This document shows positions 15,154-23,453 of a DNA stretch of 64,000 nt, piece by piece. This stretch comes from Alphaproteobacteria bacterium. GTDB taxonomy: Bacteria; Pseudomonadota; Alphaproteobacteria; CALKHQ01. The first letter of the stretch is position 1, and each line of letters opens with the position of its first letter. Below the pieces are notes generated by a model. That model saw only the letters and a list, made by a program, of their open reading frames with translations. It had not been told where the DNA came from and made no database searches. The stretch lies in contig JAWKYB010000004.1 of the NCBI GenBank assembly GCA_041396705.1, positions 1-64,000 on the forward strand, given 5' to 3'. A program made the translations under genes and the position numbers.

Positions 15154-15702
15154 ATGGCGGCACGACTGCAAGAGCAATACGTGAAGACGATCCGTCCGAA
15201 GCTGATGGAGCAGTTCGGTTACCGCAACACCATGCAGGCGCCGAAGCTGGAGAAGATCGTCATCAACATGGGCGTCGGCGAGGGCACCCAGGATTCGAAG
15301 AAGGTGACGGCGGCGGTCGGCGAGCTGAGCCGCATCGCCGGCCAGCGCGCGGTAGCGACCAAGGCGAAGAAGTCGGTCGCCGGCTTCAAGCTGCGCGAGG
15401 GCATGGCGATCGGCGCCAAGGTCACGCTGCGCGGCCAGCGCATGTACGAGTTCCTGGACCGGCTGGTCAACGTCGCCCTGCCGCGGGTCCGCGACTTCCG
15501 CGGACTCAATGCCAAGAGCTTCGACGGCCGCGGCAACTTCGCCATGGGCCTGAAGGAACAGATCGTGTTCCCCGAGATCGACTACGACAACGTCGACCAG
15601 GTGCGGGGCATGGACATCGTGGTCTGCACCACGGCCCGGACGGATGACGAGGCGCTGGCTCTGCTGCGTGCCTTCAACATGCCGCTCGGCAACCAGAGCT
15701 GA
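15154..15702 (+). CDS. rplE: 50S ribosomal protein L5
   Basis: A 182-residue protein that binds 5S rRNA and contacts P-site tRNA. The ATG at 15154 follows GAGGCGGCGAGCC and yields MAARLQEQYVKTIRPKL; an upstream in-frame ATG at 15139 would overlap rplX. IVINMGVGEGTQDSKK and RGLNAKSFDGRGNF are conserved. Confidence 0.98.
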   Translation: MAARLQEQYVKTIRPKLMEQFGYRNTMQAPKLEKIVINMGVGEGTQDSKKVTAAVGELSRIAGQRAVATKAKKSVAGFKLREGMAIGAKVTLRGQRMYEFLDRLVNVALPRVRDFRGLNAKSFDGRGNFAMGLKEQIVFPEIDYDNVDQVRGMDIVVCTTARTDDEALALLRAFNMPLGNQS

Positions 15703-15715
15703 TTGGAGAGGAAGG

Positions 15716-16021
15716 ATGGCGAAGAAGAGCGCCATTGCGAAGAACAAGCAGCGGGCCGCGAAAGCGGCGCGCCATGCCGCTCGCCGGTCGGCCCTGCGTG
15801 CGCGGATCCGCGACGAGGCGCTGTCGCCGGAAGAGCGGTTCCAGGCGGTGCTGAAGCTGGCCGAGATGCCGCGCAACGGCGCCAAGGTGCGGATTCGCAA
15901 CCGGTGCGAGTTGACCGGGCGACCGCGCGGCAATTACCGCAAGTTCAACCTCTGCCGGATCGCGCTGCGCGAGCTCGCCTCGATTGGCCAGATCCCAGGC
16001 ATGATCAAATCGAGCTGGTAG
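15716..16021 (+). CDS. rpsN: 30S ribosomal protein S14 (zinc-independent type)
   Basis: A 101-residue protein of the 30S head. The start at 15716 follows GGAGAGGAAGG. The long form, with RNRCELTGRPRGNYRKF and no CxxC zinc ribbon, marks it as the zinc-independent type common in proteobacteria. Confidence 0.98.
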   Translation: MAKKSAIAKNKQRAAKAARHAARRSALRARIRDEALSPEERFQAVLKLAEMPRNGAKVRIRNRCELTGRPRGNYRKFNLCRIALRELASIGQIPGMIKSSW

Positions 16022-16037
16022 AAGGAGAGTTTGCTCC

Positions 16038-16436
16038 ATGGTGCTGAGCGACCCTCTGGGCGATATGCTCACGCGCATCCGCAACGGACAGCGCGCCGGG
16101 CTGAACACGATCGATACGCCCGCCTCGAACCTGCGCCGGCGCGTGCTGGACGTGCTGCAGCGCGAGGGCTACATCCGTGGCTACTCGCAGTTCAACGTGC
16201 GCAACGGCATCGACTTCTTCACGGTCGAGCTGAAGTATCACGAGGGCGAGCCGGTGATCCGCGAGATCAAGCGGGTCTCCAAGCCGGGCCGTCGCGTGTA
16301 TGCGAAGATCAAGGACCTGCCGCGGGTCTATGGCGGGCTCGGCATCTCGATCCTGTCGACGCCGACCGGCGTGATCTCCGACGAGGACGCGCGCGCCGCC
16401 AATGTCGGCGGCGAGGTCCTCTGCGAGGTTTTCTAG
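16038..16436 (+). CDS. rpsH: 30S ribosomal protein S8
   Basis: A 132-residue primary 16S rRNA-binding protein; in E. coli it represses the spc operon. It starts MVLSDPLGDMLTRIRNGQ. The C-terminal GGLGISILSTPTGVISDEDAR and final GEVLCEVF are typical. Confidence 0.99.
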   Translation: MVLSDPLGDMLTRIRNGQRAGLNTIDTPASNLRRRVLDVLQREGYIRGYSQFNVRNGIDFFTVELKYHEGEPVIREIKRVSKPGRRVYAKIKDLPRVYGGLGISILSTPTGVISDEDARAANVGGEVLCEVF

Positions 16437-16478
16437 GGCCGGCAGGCTGAGAAGGGCGCGAGCGCCAGGGAGAGTGCA

Positions 16479-17012
16479 ATGTCGCGGGTAGGAAAACTGC
16501 CGGTTGCCGTGCCGAGCGGCGTCGAGGTGACGCTGGCGGACAAGGTGATCAAGGCGAAGGGCAAGCTGGGCGTGCAGGAAGTCGCGCTCACCGACGCTGT
16601 GCATGTCGAACATGCGGACGGCCAGGTCACGGTGAAGCCGCGCGACGACACCAAGCATTCGCGTGCGATGTGGGGAACCACCCGCGCGCAGATCCGCAAC
16701 CTGTTCGCCGGCGTGTCGGAAGGGTTCACGGTGAACCTGGACATCATCGGCGTCGGCTATCGCGCCGCGGTGCAGGGCAACAACCTGCAGCTGCAGCTCG
16801 GCTTCAGCCACGACGTGATCTATCCGATCCCGGCAGGGCTGACGATCAAGTGCGAGACGCCGACGACGATCGCGATCAGCGGTGCGAACAAGCAGCATGT
16901 TGGCCAGGTGGCGGCCGAATTGCGCAGCTACCGTCCGCCCGAGCCGTACAAGGGCAAGGGCGTGAAGTACCGGGACGAGACGGTGCTGCGCAAGGAAGGC
17001 AAGAAGAAGTAG
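16479..17012 (+). CDS. rplF: 50S ribosomal protein L6
   Basis: A 177-residue two-domain protein near the sarcin-ricin loop. It starts MSRVGKLPVAVPSGVEV. The C-terminal signature RPPEPYKGKGVKYRDE is intact. A 42-base gap follows rpsH. Confidence 0.99.
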   Translation: MSRVGKLPVAVPSGVEVTLADKVIKAKGKLGVQEVALTDAVHVEHADGQVTVKPRDDTKHSRAMWGTTRAQIRNLFAGVSEGFTVNLDIIGVGYRAAVQGNNLQLQLGFSHDVIYPIPAGLTIKCETPTTIAISGANKQHVGQVAAELRSYRPPEPYKGKGVKYRDETVLRKEGKKK

Positions 17013-17022
17013 GGGCGGGACG

Positions 17023-17388
17023 ATGGCGAGCACTACCAAGGAGCTGTTCGATCGGCGCAAGCGGCGCACGCGGTTCCGTCTGCGCGCGCAGGCCAACGGC
17101 CGTCCGCGGCTGTCGGTGTTCCGGTCGAGCAAGCATATCCACGCACAGATCATCGACGATGCGCGCGGCGTGACGCTGGTCAGCGCGTCGTCGCTGGACA
17201 AGGCGCTGCGCGGCGGCATGGCCAAGGGCTCGGACAAGGCGGCGGCGGCCGCCGTCGGCAAGGCGCTGGCCGAGCGGGCGAAGGAAGCCGGCATCGGCAC
17301 GGTGGTGTTCGACCGCGGCGGCTATGCCTTCCACGGCCGGGTCAAGGCGCTGGCCGACGCGGCGCGCGAGGGCGGGCTGGAGTTCTAG
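17023..17388 (+). CDS. rplR: 50S ribosomal protein L18
   Basis: A 121-residue protein that binds 5S rRNA with L5. It starts MASTTKELFDRRKRRTRFRL and keeps RLSVFRSSKHIHAQIIDD and the C-terminal FDRGGYAFHGRVKALADAAREGGLEF region (read in parts). Confidence 0.99.
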   Translation: MASTTKELFDRRKRRTRFRLRAQANGRPRLSVFRSSKHIHAQIIDDARGVTLVSASSLDKALRGGMAKGSDKAAAAAVGKALAERAKEAGIGTVVFDRGGYAFHGRVKALADAAREGGLEF

Positions 17389-17451
17389 GCGGCAACGCAG
17401 GGTGCCGGCGCGGTCAACCGCGCCGGGCATGAGCGAACGGAAGCGAGACTG

Positions 17452-18027
17452 ATGGCAAGAGCGAGAGAAGAACGCAGCCACGAGAGCGAACTGGTTGAGA
17501 AGCTGGTCAGCATCAACCGCGTCGCCAAGGTGGTGAAGGGCGGCCGGCGCTTCGGCTTCGCAGCCCTGGTGGTGGTCGGCGACGGCCGCGGCCGGGTCGG
17601 CCACGGCCACGGCAAGGCCCGCGAGGTGCCGGAAGCGATCCGCAAGGCGACCGAATCCGCCAAGCGCAACATGATCAAGGTGCCGCTGCGCGAGAGCCGC
17701 ACGCTGCACCACGACGTGCAGGGCGTGTTCGGCGCCGGCCGCGTGGTGATGCGCTCGGCCCCGCCGGGAACCGGCATCATCGCCGGCGGCCCGATGCGCG
17801 CGGTGTTCGAGAGCCTGGGTATCCAGGACGTCGTCGCCAAGTCGCTCGGCACCTCGAACCCGTACAACATGATTCGCGCCACCTTCGCCGGGCTCACGCG
17901 GTCGGTGTCCCCGCGCCAGGTGGCGGCCAAGCGGTCGAAGAAGACCAGCGACATCCTCGGCCGGCGCGGCCGCGGCGATGCGCCGGCGGAGGCCGCGGCG
18001 GAAGCGCAGGAGCAGGCGAATGGCTAA
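17452..18027 (+). CDS. rpsE: 30S ribosomal protein S5
   Basis: A 191-residue protein of the mRNA entry and decoding region. It starts MARAREERSHESELVEKLV and contains the S5 N-terminal double-stranded-RNA-binding fold with RVAKVVKGGRRFGFAALVVVGD (read in parts). It is about 25 residues longer than E. coli S5, with an Ala/Glu-rich C-terminal tail. Its end overlaps rpmD by 8 bases. Confidence 0.98.
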   Translation: MARAREERSHESELVEKLVSINRVAKVVKGGRRFGFAALVVVGDGRGRVGHGHGKAREVPEAIRKATESAKRNMIKVPLRESRTLHHDVQGVFGAGRVVMRSAPPGTGIIAGGPMRAVFESLGIQDVVAKSLGTSNPYNMIRATFAGLTRSVSPRQVAAKRSKKTSDILGRRGRGDAPAEAAAEAQEQANG

Positions 18028-18241
18028 GGCAGGTGCCAAGGCGGGGGGGCAGCAGGCCGCCGGTCGGATCAAGGTTACCCAGATCGGCAGCCCGATCCGC
18101 CGGCCGGCCGACCAGCGCGCGACGCTGGTCGGGCTGGGGCTGAACAAGATGCACCGCAGCCGCGTGCTGGAAGACACGCCGGCCGTGCGGGGCATGATCA
18201 ACAAGGTACAGCACCTGATCAGGGTCGAGCCGGCGGAATAG
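18020..18241 (+). CDS. rpmD: 50S ribosomal protein L30
   Basis: A 73-residue large-subunit protein. The ATG at 18020 overlaps the rpsE stop by 8 bases. The core IKVTQIGSPIRRPADQRATL and GLGLNKMHRSRVLEDTPAV match the family. The N-terminus carries about 15 extra residues (an Ala/Gly/Lys-rich stretch). Confidence 0.96.
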   Translation: MAKAGAKAGGQQAAGRIKVTQIGSPIRRPADQRATLVGLGLNKMHRSRVLEDTPAVRGMINKVQHLIRVEPAE

Positions 18242-18272
18242 CGCGCGGGCCGTTGCGGGGTGGACTAAGACG

Positions 18273-18761
18273 ATGAAGCTCAATCAGCTTTCAGACAATC
18301 CGGGCGCGCATCGCCCGCGCAAGCGGGTCGGTCGCGGTATCGGCTCGGGCCTGGGCAAGACCTCCGGTCATGGCCAGAAGGGCCAGAAGTCGCGCAGCGG
18401 CGTGGCGATCAACGGCTACGAGGGCGGCCAGATGCCGATCCATCGGCGCCTGCCCAAGCGCGGTTTCACCAACTATCCGTTCCGGGTCACCTATGACGTG
18501 GTCAATCTCGGCCGCCTGCAGAAGGCGGTCGAGGCCGGCAAGCTGAAGGCCGGGGCCGACGTCGACGCCGACGCGCTGGTCGCGGCCGGCCTGTTGCGGC
18601 GCAAGCGCAACCCGGTGCGGCTGCTGGCCAAGGGCGAACTGTCGGCCAAGCTGACCATCCATGCCGCTGCGGCCTCCAAGGCCGCGATCGAGGCGGTGGA
18701 GAAGGCGGGCGGCTCGGTTGTGCTGTCGCCGGTGAAGCCGGCCGCGCCCGAAGCCGAGTAA
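18273..18761 (+). CDS. rplO: 50S ribosomal protein L15
   Basis: A 162-residue late-assembly protein. It starts MKLNQLSDNPGAHRPRKRVG and has the Gly-rich GRGIGSGLGKTSGHGQKGQKSR (read in parts) and a C-terminal Ala-rich tail. It precedes secY by 36 bases, as in most bacteria. Confidence 0.99.
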   Translation: MKLNQLSDNPGAHRPRKRVGRGIGSGLGKTSGHGQKGQKSRSGVAINGYEGGQMPIHRRLPKRGFTNYPFRVTYDVVNLGRLQKAVEAGKLKAGADVDADALVAAGLLRRKRNPVRLLAKGELSAKLTIHAAAASKAAIEAVEKAGGSVVLSPVKPAAPEAE

Positions 18762-18797
18762 CGGCCCCCTTCCGCAGCGAGCAGGGATTCCTTACGC

Positions 18798-20147
18798 ATG
18801 GCCTCAGCCGCCGAACAACTGGCCGCCAACTTCAACTTCTCCGCGCTGGGCAAGGCGACGGAGCTGAAGAAGCGGATCTGGTTCACGCTCGGCATCCTGA
18901 TCGTCTACCGCCTCGGCACCTATATCCCGCTGCCGGGCGTGGATTCGGTCGTGCTGGCCGAGGTTTTCGCCCAGCAGCAGGGCGGCATCCTGGGCATGTT
19001 CGACATGTTCAGCGGCGGCGCGCTGGGCCGGATGAGCATCTTCGCGCTCAACATCATGCCCTACATCTCGGCTTCCATCATCATGCAGCTGATGATGGCG
19101 ATGTCGCCGAAGCTCGGCGAGCTGAAGAAGGAGGGCGAGGCCGGCCGCAAGAAAATCAACCAGTACACCCGGTACGGCACGGTGGTGCTGGCCGTGCTGC
19201 AGGGCTACGGCATCGCCTCGTTCCTCGAAGGCATGCAGCTCAGCAACGGCCAGCTGGCGGTGACCGATCCCGGCTGGTTCTTCCGGCTGACGATCGTCAC
19301 CACCATCGTCGGCGGCACCATGTTCCTGATGTGGCTGGGCGAGCAGATCACCTCGCGCGGCATCGGCAACGGCATCTCGCTGATCATCTTTGCAGGCATC
19401 GTGGCGGCCTTCCCGTCGTCGTTGGCCGCGTTGCTGGAGATGGGCTACACCAACGAGATCTCGCCGGTGATCGTGATCCTGATGCTGATCGTCGCGGTGG
19501 CGGTGGTCGCGTTCGTCGTGTTCATGGAACGCGCGCAGCGGCGGCTGCTGGTGCAGTATCCGAAACGCCAGGTCGGGCAGAAGATGTTTGGCGGCGAGCG
19601 CTCGCACCTGCCGCTGAAGCTGAACACCTCCGGCGTCATCCCGGCGATCTTCGCCAGCTCGATCCTGCTGTTGCCGACCACCATGCTGACCTTCGGCGGC
19701 GGCCAGGCGCAGGAAGGCTTCCTCGGCGACCTGTCGCTCTATCTCGGCCACGGCCAGCCGGTCTATCTGCTGCTCTATGCGGCGCTGATCGTGTTCTTCT
19801 GCTTCTTCTACACGTCGATCGTGTTCAACCCGGACGAGACGGCGGAGAACCTGCGCCGCTACGGCGGCTACATCCCCGGCTACAAGCCGGGCAAGAGCAC
19901 GGCGCGGCACCTGGACTACGTGCTGACCCGACTGACCGTGATCGGTGCGGCCTATCTCACCCTGGTCTGCCTGCTGCCGGAGATCCTGATCTCGCAATAT
20001 GCCGTGCCGTTCACCTTCGGCGGCACCAGCCTGCTGATCGTGGTCGTGGTCTCGCTCGACACCGTCGGCCAGATCCATTCGCACCTGCTGGCGCATCAGT
20101 ATGAGGGGCTGGTGAAGAAGGCCAAGCTGCGCGGGCGCCGCGGATGA
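18798..20147 (+). CDS. secY: preprotein translocase subunit SecY
   Basis: The 449-residue central channel of the Sec translocon in the inner membrane, with ten predicted membrane segments. Family hallmarks include FSALGKATELKKRIWFTLG at the start, YIPLPGVD before the plug, FDMFSGGALGRMSIFALNIMPYISASIIMQL (read in parts) around TM2, and the cytoplasmic loop with RRLLVQYPKRQVG. It is translationally coupled to adk by an ATGA overlap. Confidence 0.99.
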   Translation: MASAAEQLAANFNFSALGKATELKKRIWFTLGILIVYRLGTYIPLPGVDSVVLAEVFAQQQGGILGMFDMFSGGALGRMSIFALNIMPYISASIIMQLMMAMSPKLGELKKEGEAGRKKINQYTRYGTVVLAVLQGYGIASFLEGMQLSNGQLAVTDPGWFFRLTIVTTIVGGTMFLMWLGEQITSRGIGNGISLIIFAGIVAAFPSSLAALLEMGYTNEISPVIVILMLIVAVAVVAFVVFMERAQRRLLVQYPKRQVGQKMFGGERSHLPLKLNTSGVIPAIFASSILLLPTTMLTFGGGQAQEGFLGDLSLYLGHGQPVYLLLYAALIVFFCFFYTSIVFNPDETAENLRRYGGYIPGYKPGKSTARHLDYVLTRLTVIGAAYLTLVCLLPEILISQYAVPFTFGGTSLLIVVVVSLDTVGQIHSHLLAHQYEGLVKKAKLRGRRG

Positions 20148-20737
20148 ACATCATTCTGTTGGGACCGCCGGGTGCGGGCAAGGGCACCCAGGCCGGCCGG
20201 CTGCAGGCCGAGCGCGGCATGGTGCAGTTGTCGACCGGCGACATGCTGCGCGCCGCGGTCAAGGCGAACACGTTGCTGGGCCGGCGCGCCAAGGAGATCA
20301 TGGACCGCGGCGACCTGGTGCCCGACGAGGTGATGGTGGCGATGATCGCCGAGCGGATCGACGAGCCGGACTGTGCCGGCGGCTTCATTCTCGACGGTTT
20401 CCCGCGCACGGTGGCCCAGGCCCAGGCGCTGGACGCGATGCTGAGCGCGAAGGGCCTCAAGCTCGACCGGGTGATCGAACTGCGGGTCGACGAGGAGGCG
20501 CTGATCGCGCGCATCGGCAACCGCGCCGCCGAGGCGGCGGCGGCGGGGCAGGCGACCCGTGCCGACGACGACGTCGCGGTGGCACGCCGCCGCTTCGAGG
20601 TGTACCGCGCGCAGACCGCGCCGATCCTGCCCTACTATCGCGACAAGGGCATGCTCCGCACGGTCGACGGCATGCAGGATATCGAGGGCGTCTATCGCGA
20701 CATTGTCGCACTGCTGGACCGGGCCGATGGCGATTGA
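20144..20737 (+). CDS. adk: adenylate kinase
   Basis: A 197-residue enzyme interconverting ATP, AMP and ADP. The P-loop GPPGAGKGTQAGRL is at residues 6-19, the AMP site LSTGDMLRAAV follows, and DGFPRTVAQAQALD is conserved. The LID is the short, zinc-less form, as in many alphaproteobacteria. The start overlaps the secY stop (ATGA). The stop codon TGA lies inside the -35 box of the next promoter. Confidence 0.98.
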   Translation: MNIILLGPPGAGKGTQAGRLQAERGMVQLSTGDMLRAAVKANTLLGRRAKEIMDRGDLVPDEVMVAMIAERIDEPDCAGGFILDGFPRTVAQAQALDAMLSAKGLKLDRVIELRVDEEALIARIGNRAAEAAAAGQATRADDDVAVARRRFEVYRAQTAPILPYYRDKGMLRTVDGMQDIEGVYRDIVALLDRADGD

Positions 20738-20761
20738 CACGGGCTTGCGGGCCTGTATATT
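20734..20761 (+). promoter_or_regulatory. strong sigma70 promoter for the alpha operon (rpsM-rpsK-rpoA-rplQ)
   Basis: TTGACA (20734-20739) and TATATT (20756-20761) are 16 bases apart, a near-consensus housekeeping promoter. The -35 element overlaps the last codons and stop of adk. It starts transcription about 90 bases before rpsM, allowing alpha-operon expression independent of the upstream operons. Confidence 0.75.
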
Positions 20762-20789
20762 CGGCGGCCTTCACGCAACCGAAACAAGG

Positions 20790-20816
20790 CGGCGCGCGAG
20801 CGCGTGCGCGGGTTTT
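20790..20816 (+). terminator. weak hairpin plus T-run in the rpsM leader (possible attenuator)
   Basis: A GC-rich inverted repeat (CGCGC, 8-base loop, GCGCG) is followed by GGTTTTTG between the alpha promoter and rpsM. The stem is only about 5 pairs. It could be an attenuator or pause site, or fortuitous in this GC-rich sequence. Confidence 0.3.
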
Positions 20817-20858
20817 TGCATTCTGGGCCGCGCGGCGGCAGGCTGGGGAGAGTAACGG

Positions 20859-21227
20859 GTGGCGCGAATTTCCGGCGTCAATATTCCGACGCAGAAGCGG
20901 GTGCACATTGCACTGCGCTACATCTATGGCATCGGTCCGGCCAAGGCGAAGGAGATCTGCGACAAGGTGGGTCTGCCGGACGAGCGCCGGGTCCACGACC
21001 TGACCGAGGACGAGATCATCCGCATCCGCGAGGTGATCGACACCGACTACACGGTCGAAGGCGACCTGCGGCGCGAGACCGCGATGAACATCAAGCGGCT
21101 GATGGACCTGGGCTGCTATCGCGGCCTGCGGCACCGCAAGCAGCTGCCGGTGCGCGGCCAGCGCACCCACACCAACGCGCGCACACGCAAGGGGCGCGCC
21201 CGGGCAATCGCAGGCAAGAAGAAGTAG
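20859..21227 (+). CDS. rpsM: 30S ribosomal protein S13
   Basis: A 122-residue head protein that forms bridges to the 50S subunit. The start is GTG at 20859, preceded by GGGGAGAGTAACG and giving MARISGVNIPTQKRV. The helix-hairpin-helix YIYGIGPAKAKEIC and the C-terminal RGLRHRKQLPVRGQRTHTNARTRKG (read in parts) are standard. Confidence 0.99.
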   Translation: MARISGVNIPTQKRVHIALRYIYGIGPAKAKEICDKVGLPDERRVHDLTEDEIIRIREVIDTDYTVEGDLRRETAMNIKRLMDLGCYRGLRHRKQLPVRGQRTHTNARTRKGRARAIAGKKK

Positions 21228-21299
21228 CGCGGTCGGGGACCGAGGGGTTCTGGACGGCGAACCGGCCGGTTTCGACCGCCGGGGGACAGGAGCAACGGG

Positions 21300-21692
21300 A
21301 TGGCGAAAGCCACAGCGGCGCGGCCACGGCGGCGCGAAAGAAAGAACATCACGTCGGGTGTGGCCCACGTCAACGCGACGTTCAACAACACGATGATCAC
21401 GATCACCGATGCCCAGGGCAACGCGATCTCGTGGTCGTCGGCAGGCAGCCAGGGTTTCAAGGGCTCGCGCAAGTCGACCCCCTATGCCGCGCAGACCGCC
21501 GCCGAGGATGCCGGTCGCAAGGCGCAGGAGCACGGCATGCGGACGCTGGAGGTCGAGGTCAAGGGCCCCGGCTCCGGCCGCGAATCCGCGCTCAGGGCGC
21601 TGCAGGCGGTGGGCTTCACCATCACCTCGATCCGCGACGTCACGCCGATCCCGCACAACGGATGCCGCGCGCGCAAGCGTCGCCGCGTCTGA
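21300..21692 (+). CDS. rpsK: 30S ribosomal protein S11
   Basis: A 130-residue platform protein near the mRNA exit. It starts MAKATAARPRRRERKNI and includes GVAHVNATFNNTMITITD and the C-terminal RDVTPIPHNGCRARKRRRV signature. 72 bases after rpsM. Confidence 0.99.
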   Translation: MAKATAARPRRRERKNITSGVAHVNATFNNTMITITDAQGNAISWSSAGSQGFKGSRKSTPYAAQTAAEDAGRKAQEHGMRTLEVEVKGPGSGRESALRALQAVGFTITSIRDVTPIPHNGCRARKRRRV

Positions 21693-21808
21693 TTTCTTCG
21701 TTTCGCCGGCCTTCGACAGCCGGCCAGTCCGCCGGGTGGCGGGCGCTCCCGCAATAGCGGCATGCGGTGGTCAGAGTCCGCCGTGCCGTTTGCAGAAAGG
21801 CCTGATCG

Positions 21809-22825
21809 GTGCTCCAGAAGAATTGGACAGAGCTGAAGAAGCCGAACCGGCTGCAGATCGAAGCCAAGGGCGAGAACCGCAACGTCGCGGAGATCGAGGC
21901 GGAGCCGCTGGAGCGCGGCTTCGGCCTGACGCTGGGCAACGCCCTGCGCCGCGTGCTGCTGTCGTCGCTGCAGGGCGCCGCGGTGACCGCGGTCAAGATC
22001 GACGGCGTGCTGCACGAATTCTCGTCGATCCCGGGCGTCCGCGAGGATGTTACCGATATCATCCTGAACATCAAGTCGATGGGCCTGCGCATGCACGGCG
22101 AAGGCCCGAAACGGATGACGCTGATCGCCACCGGCCCGGGCGAGGTGACTGCCGGCGCGATCGAGTCCGGCCACGACATCGAGGTGCTGAACCCGAAGCA
22201 CCACATCATGACCCTGGACGACGGTGCGCGGGTGTCGATGGAGCTGACGGTGGAGACCGGCAAGGGCTATGTGCCGGCGTCGGCGAGCCGGGCCGAGGAC
22301 GCGCCGATCGGCCTGATCCCGGTCGACGCGCTGTTCAGCCCGGTCAAGCGCGTGTCTTACCGGGTCGAGAACGCCCGCGTCGGCCAGGTCACCGACTATG
22401 ACAAGCTGGTGCTGACGCTGGAGACCAACGGTGCGGTGACGCCCGAGGATGCGGTGGCGCTGGCCGCGCGCATCCTGCAGGACCAGCTGCAGACGTTCAT
22501 CAACTTCGAGGAGCCGCGCGCCGAGACCGCCCACGAGGAGGCCGAGGAGATTCCGTTCAACCGGAACCTGCTGCGCAAGGTCGACGAGCTGGAGCTGTCG
22601 GTCCGCTCGGCCAACTGCCTGAAGAACGACAACATCATCTACATCGGCGACCTGGTCCAGAAGACCGAGGCTGAGATGCTGCGGACGCCGAACTTCGGCC
22701 GCAAATCCCTGAACGAGATCAAGGAAGTGCTGGCCAACATGGGCCTGACCCTGGGCATGGAAATCCCCAGCTGGCCGCCGGAGAATATCGAGGATCTTGC
22801 CAAGCGCCTGGAGGAGCCGTTCTGA
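21809..22825 (+). CDS. rpoA: DNA-directed RNA polymerase subunit alpha
   Basis: The 338-residue alpha subunit, whose N-terminal domain dimerises and nucleates polymerase assembly. The start is GTG at 21809, giving MLQKNWTELKKPNRLQIE. LERGFGLTLGNALRRVLLSS is conserved in the N-terminal domain. The C-terminal domain retains ELSVRSANCLKNDNI, which contains the arginine that contacts UP elements and activators, followed by NFGRKSLNEIKEVL. Confidence 0.99.
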   Translation: MLQKNWTELKKPNRLQIEAKGENRNVAEIEAEPLERGFGLTLGNALRRVLLSSLQGAAVTAVKIDGVLHEFSSIPGVREDVTDIILNIKSMGLRMHGEGPKRMTLIATGPGEVTAGAIESGHDIEVLNPKHHIMTLDDGARVSMELTVETGKGYVPASASRAEDAPIGLIPVDALFSPVKRVSYRVENARVGQVTDYDKLVLTLETNGAVTPEDAVALAARILQDQLQTFINFEEPRAETAHEEAEEIPFNRNLLRKVDELELSVRSANCLKNDNIIYIGDLVQKTEAEMLRTPNFGRKSLNEIKEVLANMGLTLGMEIPSWPPENIEDLAKRLEEPF

Positions 22826-22889
22826 TCGGCCGGTGCCGACGGAGCGGCAGAAAAGGCGCGGACGCTGAGCGCGCGCAGGGAGACGGACG

Positions 22890-23306
22890 ATGCGTCACAG
22901 AATGGCCAACCGGAAGCTGGGCCGCACCCACAGCCACCGCCAGGCGATGCTGGCCAACATGGTCGCCTCGCTGGTGAAGCATGAGCAGATCACCACGACG
23001 CTGCCGAAGGCGCGCGAGCTGCGCCGGGTTGCCGACCGCATGATCACCCTGGGCAAACGCGGCGGCCTGCACGCACGCCGCCAGGCGCTGCGGGTGATCC
23101 CGGATGCGAAGCTGACCGACAAGCTGTTCACCACGCTGGCCGAGCGCTATGCCGCGCGCAACGGCGGCTACACGCGGGTGATGAAGGCGGGCTTCCGCTA
23201 CGGCGACAACGCGCCGCTGGCAATCATCGAGCTGGTCGACCGCGACCCGGACGCCAAGGGCCAGGACTCCGGCCCGGTGAAGGCCGCGGAGGCGGAAGAG
23301 GACTGA
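22890..23306 (+). CDS. rplQ: 50S ribosomal protein L17
   Basis: A 138-residue protein near the tunnel exit. It starts MRHRMANRKLGRTHSHRQAML, the family signature, and has the conserved ITTTLPKARELRRVADRMITLGKRG region (read in parts). The C-terminal part after VDRDP is an acidic tail. Last gene of the alpha operon; a terminator follows within 40 bases. Confidence 0.99.
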   Translation: MRHRMANRKLGRTHSHRQAMLANMVASLVKHEQITTTLPKARELRRVADRMITLGKRGGLHARRQALRVIPDAKLTDKLFTTLAERYAARNGGYTRVMKAGFRYGDNAPLAIIELVDRDPDAKGQDSGPVKAAEAEED

Positions 23307-23338
23307 ACCGGCCGCACACCGGCCGGATTGACGATGCG

Positions 23339-23370
23339 GGGGCAGCCGGCGACGGCTGCCCTTTGCATTT
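23339..23370 (+). terminator. rho-independent-like terminator after rplQ
   Basis: A 9-base-pair stem, GGGCAGCCG (23340-23348) with CGGCTGCCC (23353-23361), has a 4-base loop and is followed by TTTGCATTT. It lies 33 bases after rplQ. It supports a separate transcript for the downstream protease gene. Confidence 0.75.
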
Positions 23371-23453
23371 GGCGGCCGGCGATGCTTTGGGTCGGCGCGG
23401 CAAATCGGCTAGATTTCGCCGCGGGCGTTGTACTCGATGGGGGAGATGACCGC

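Noticed and set aside
20144..20737. Adenylate kinase without a zinc LID
   Set aside because: The short LID is normal for alphaproteobacterial enzymes and does not signal truncation.
23328..23453. Earlier ATG for the Do-type protease
   Set aside because: The stretch spans the rplQ terminator and displaces the signal peptide. The GTG at 23454 has a good ribosome-binding site.
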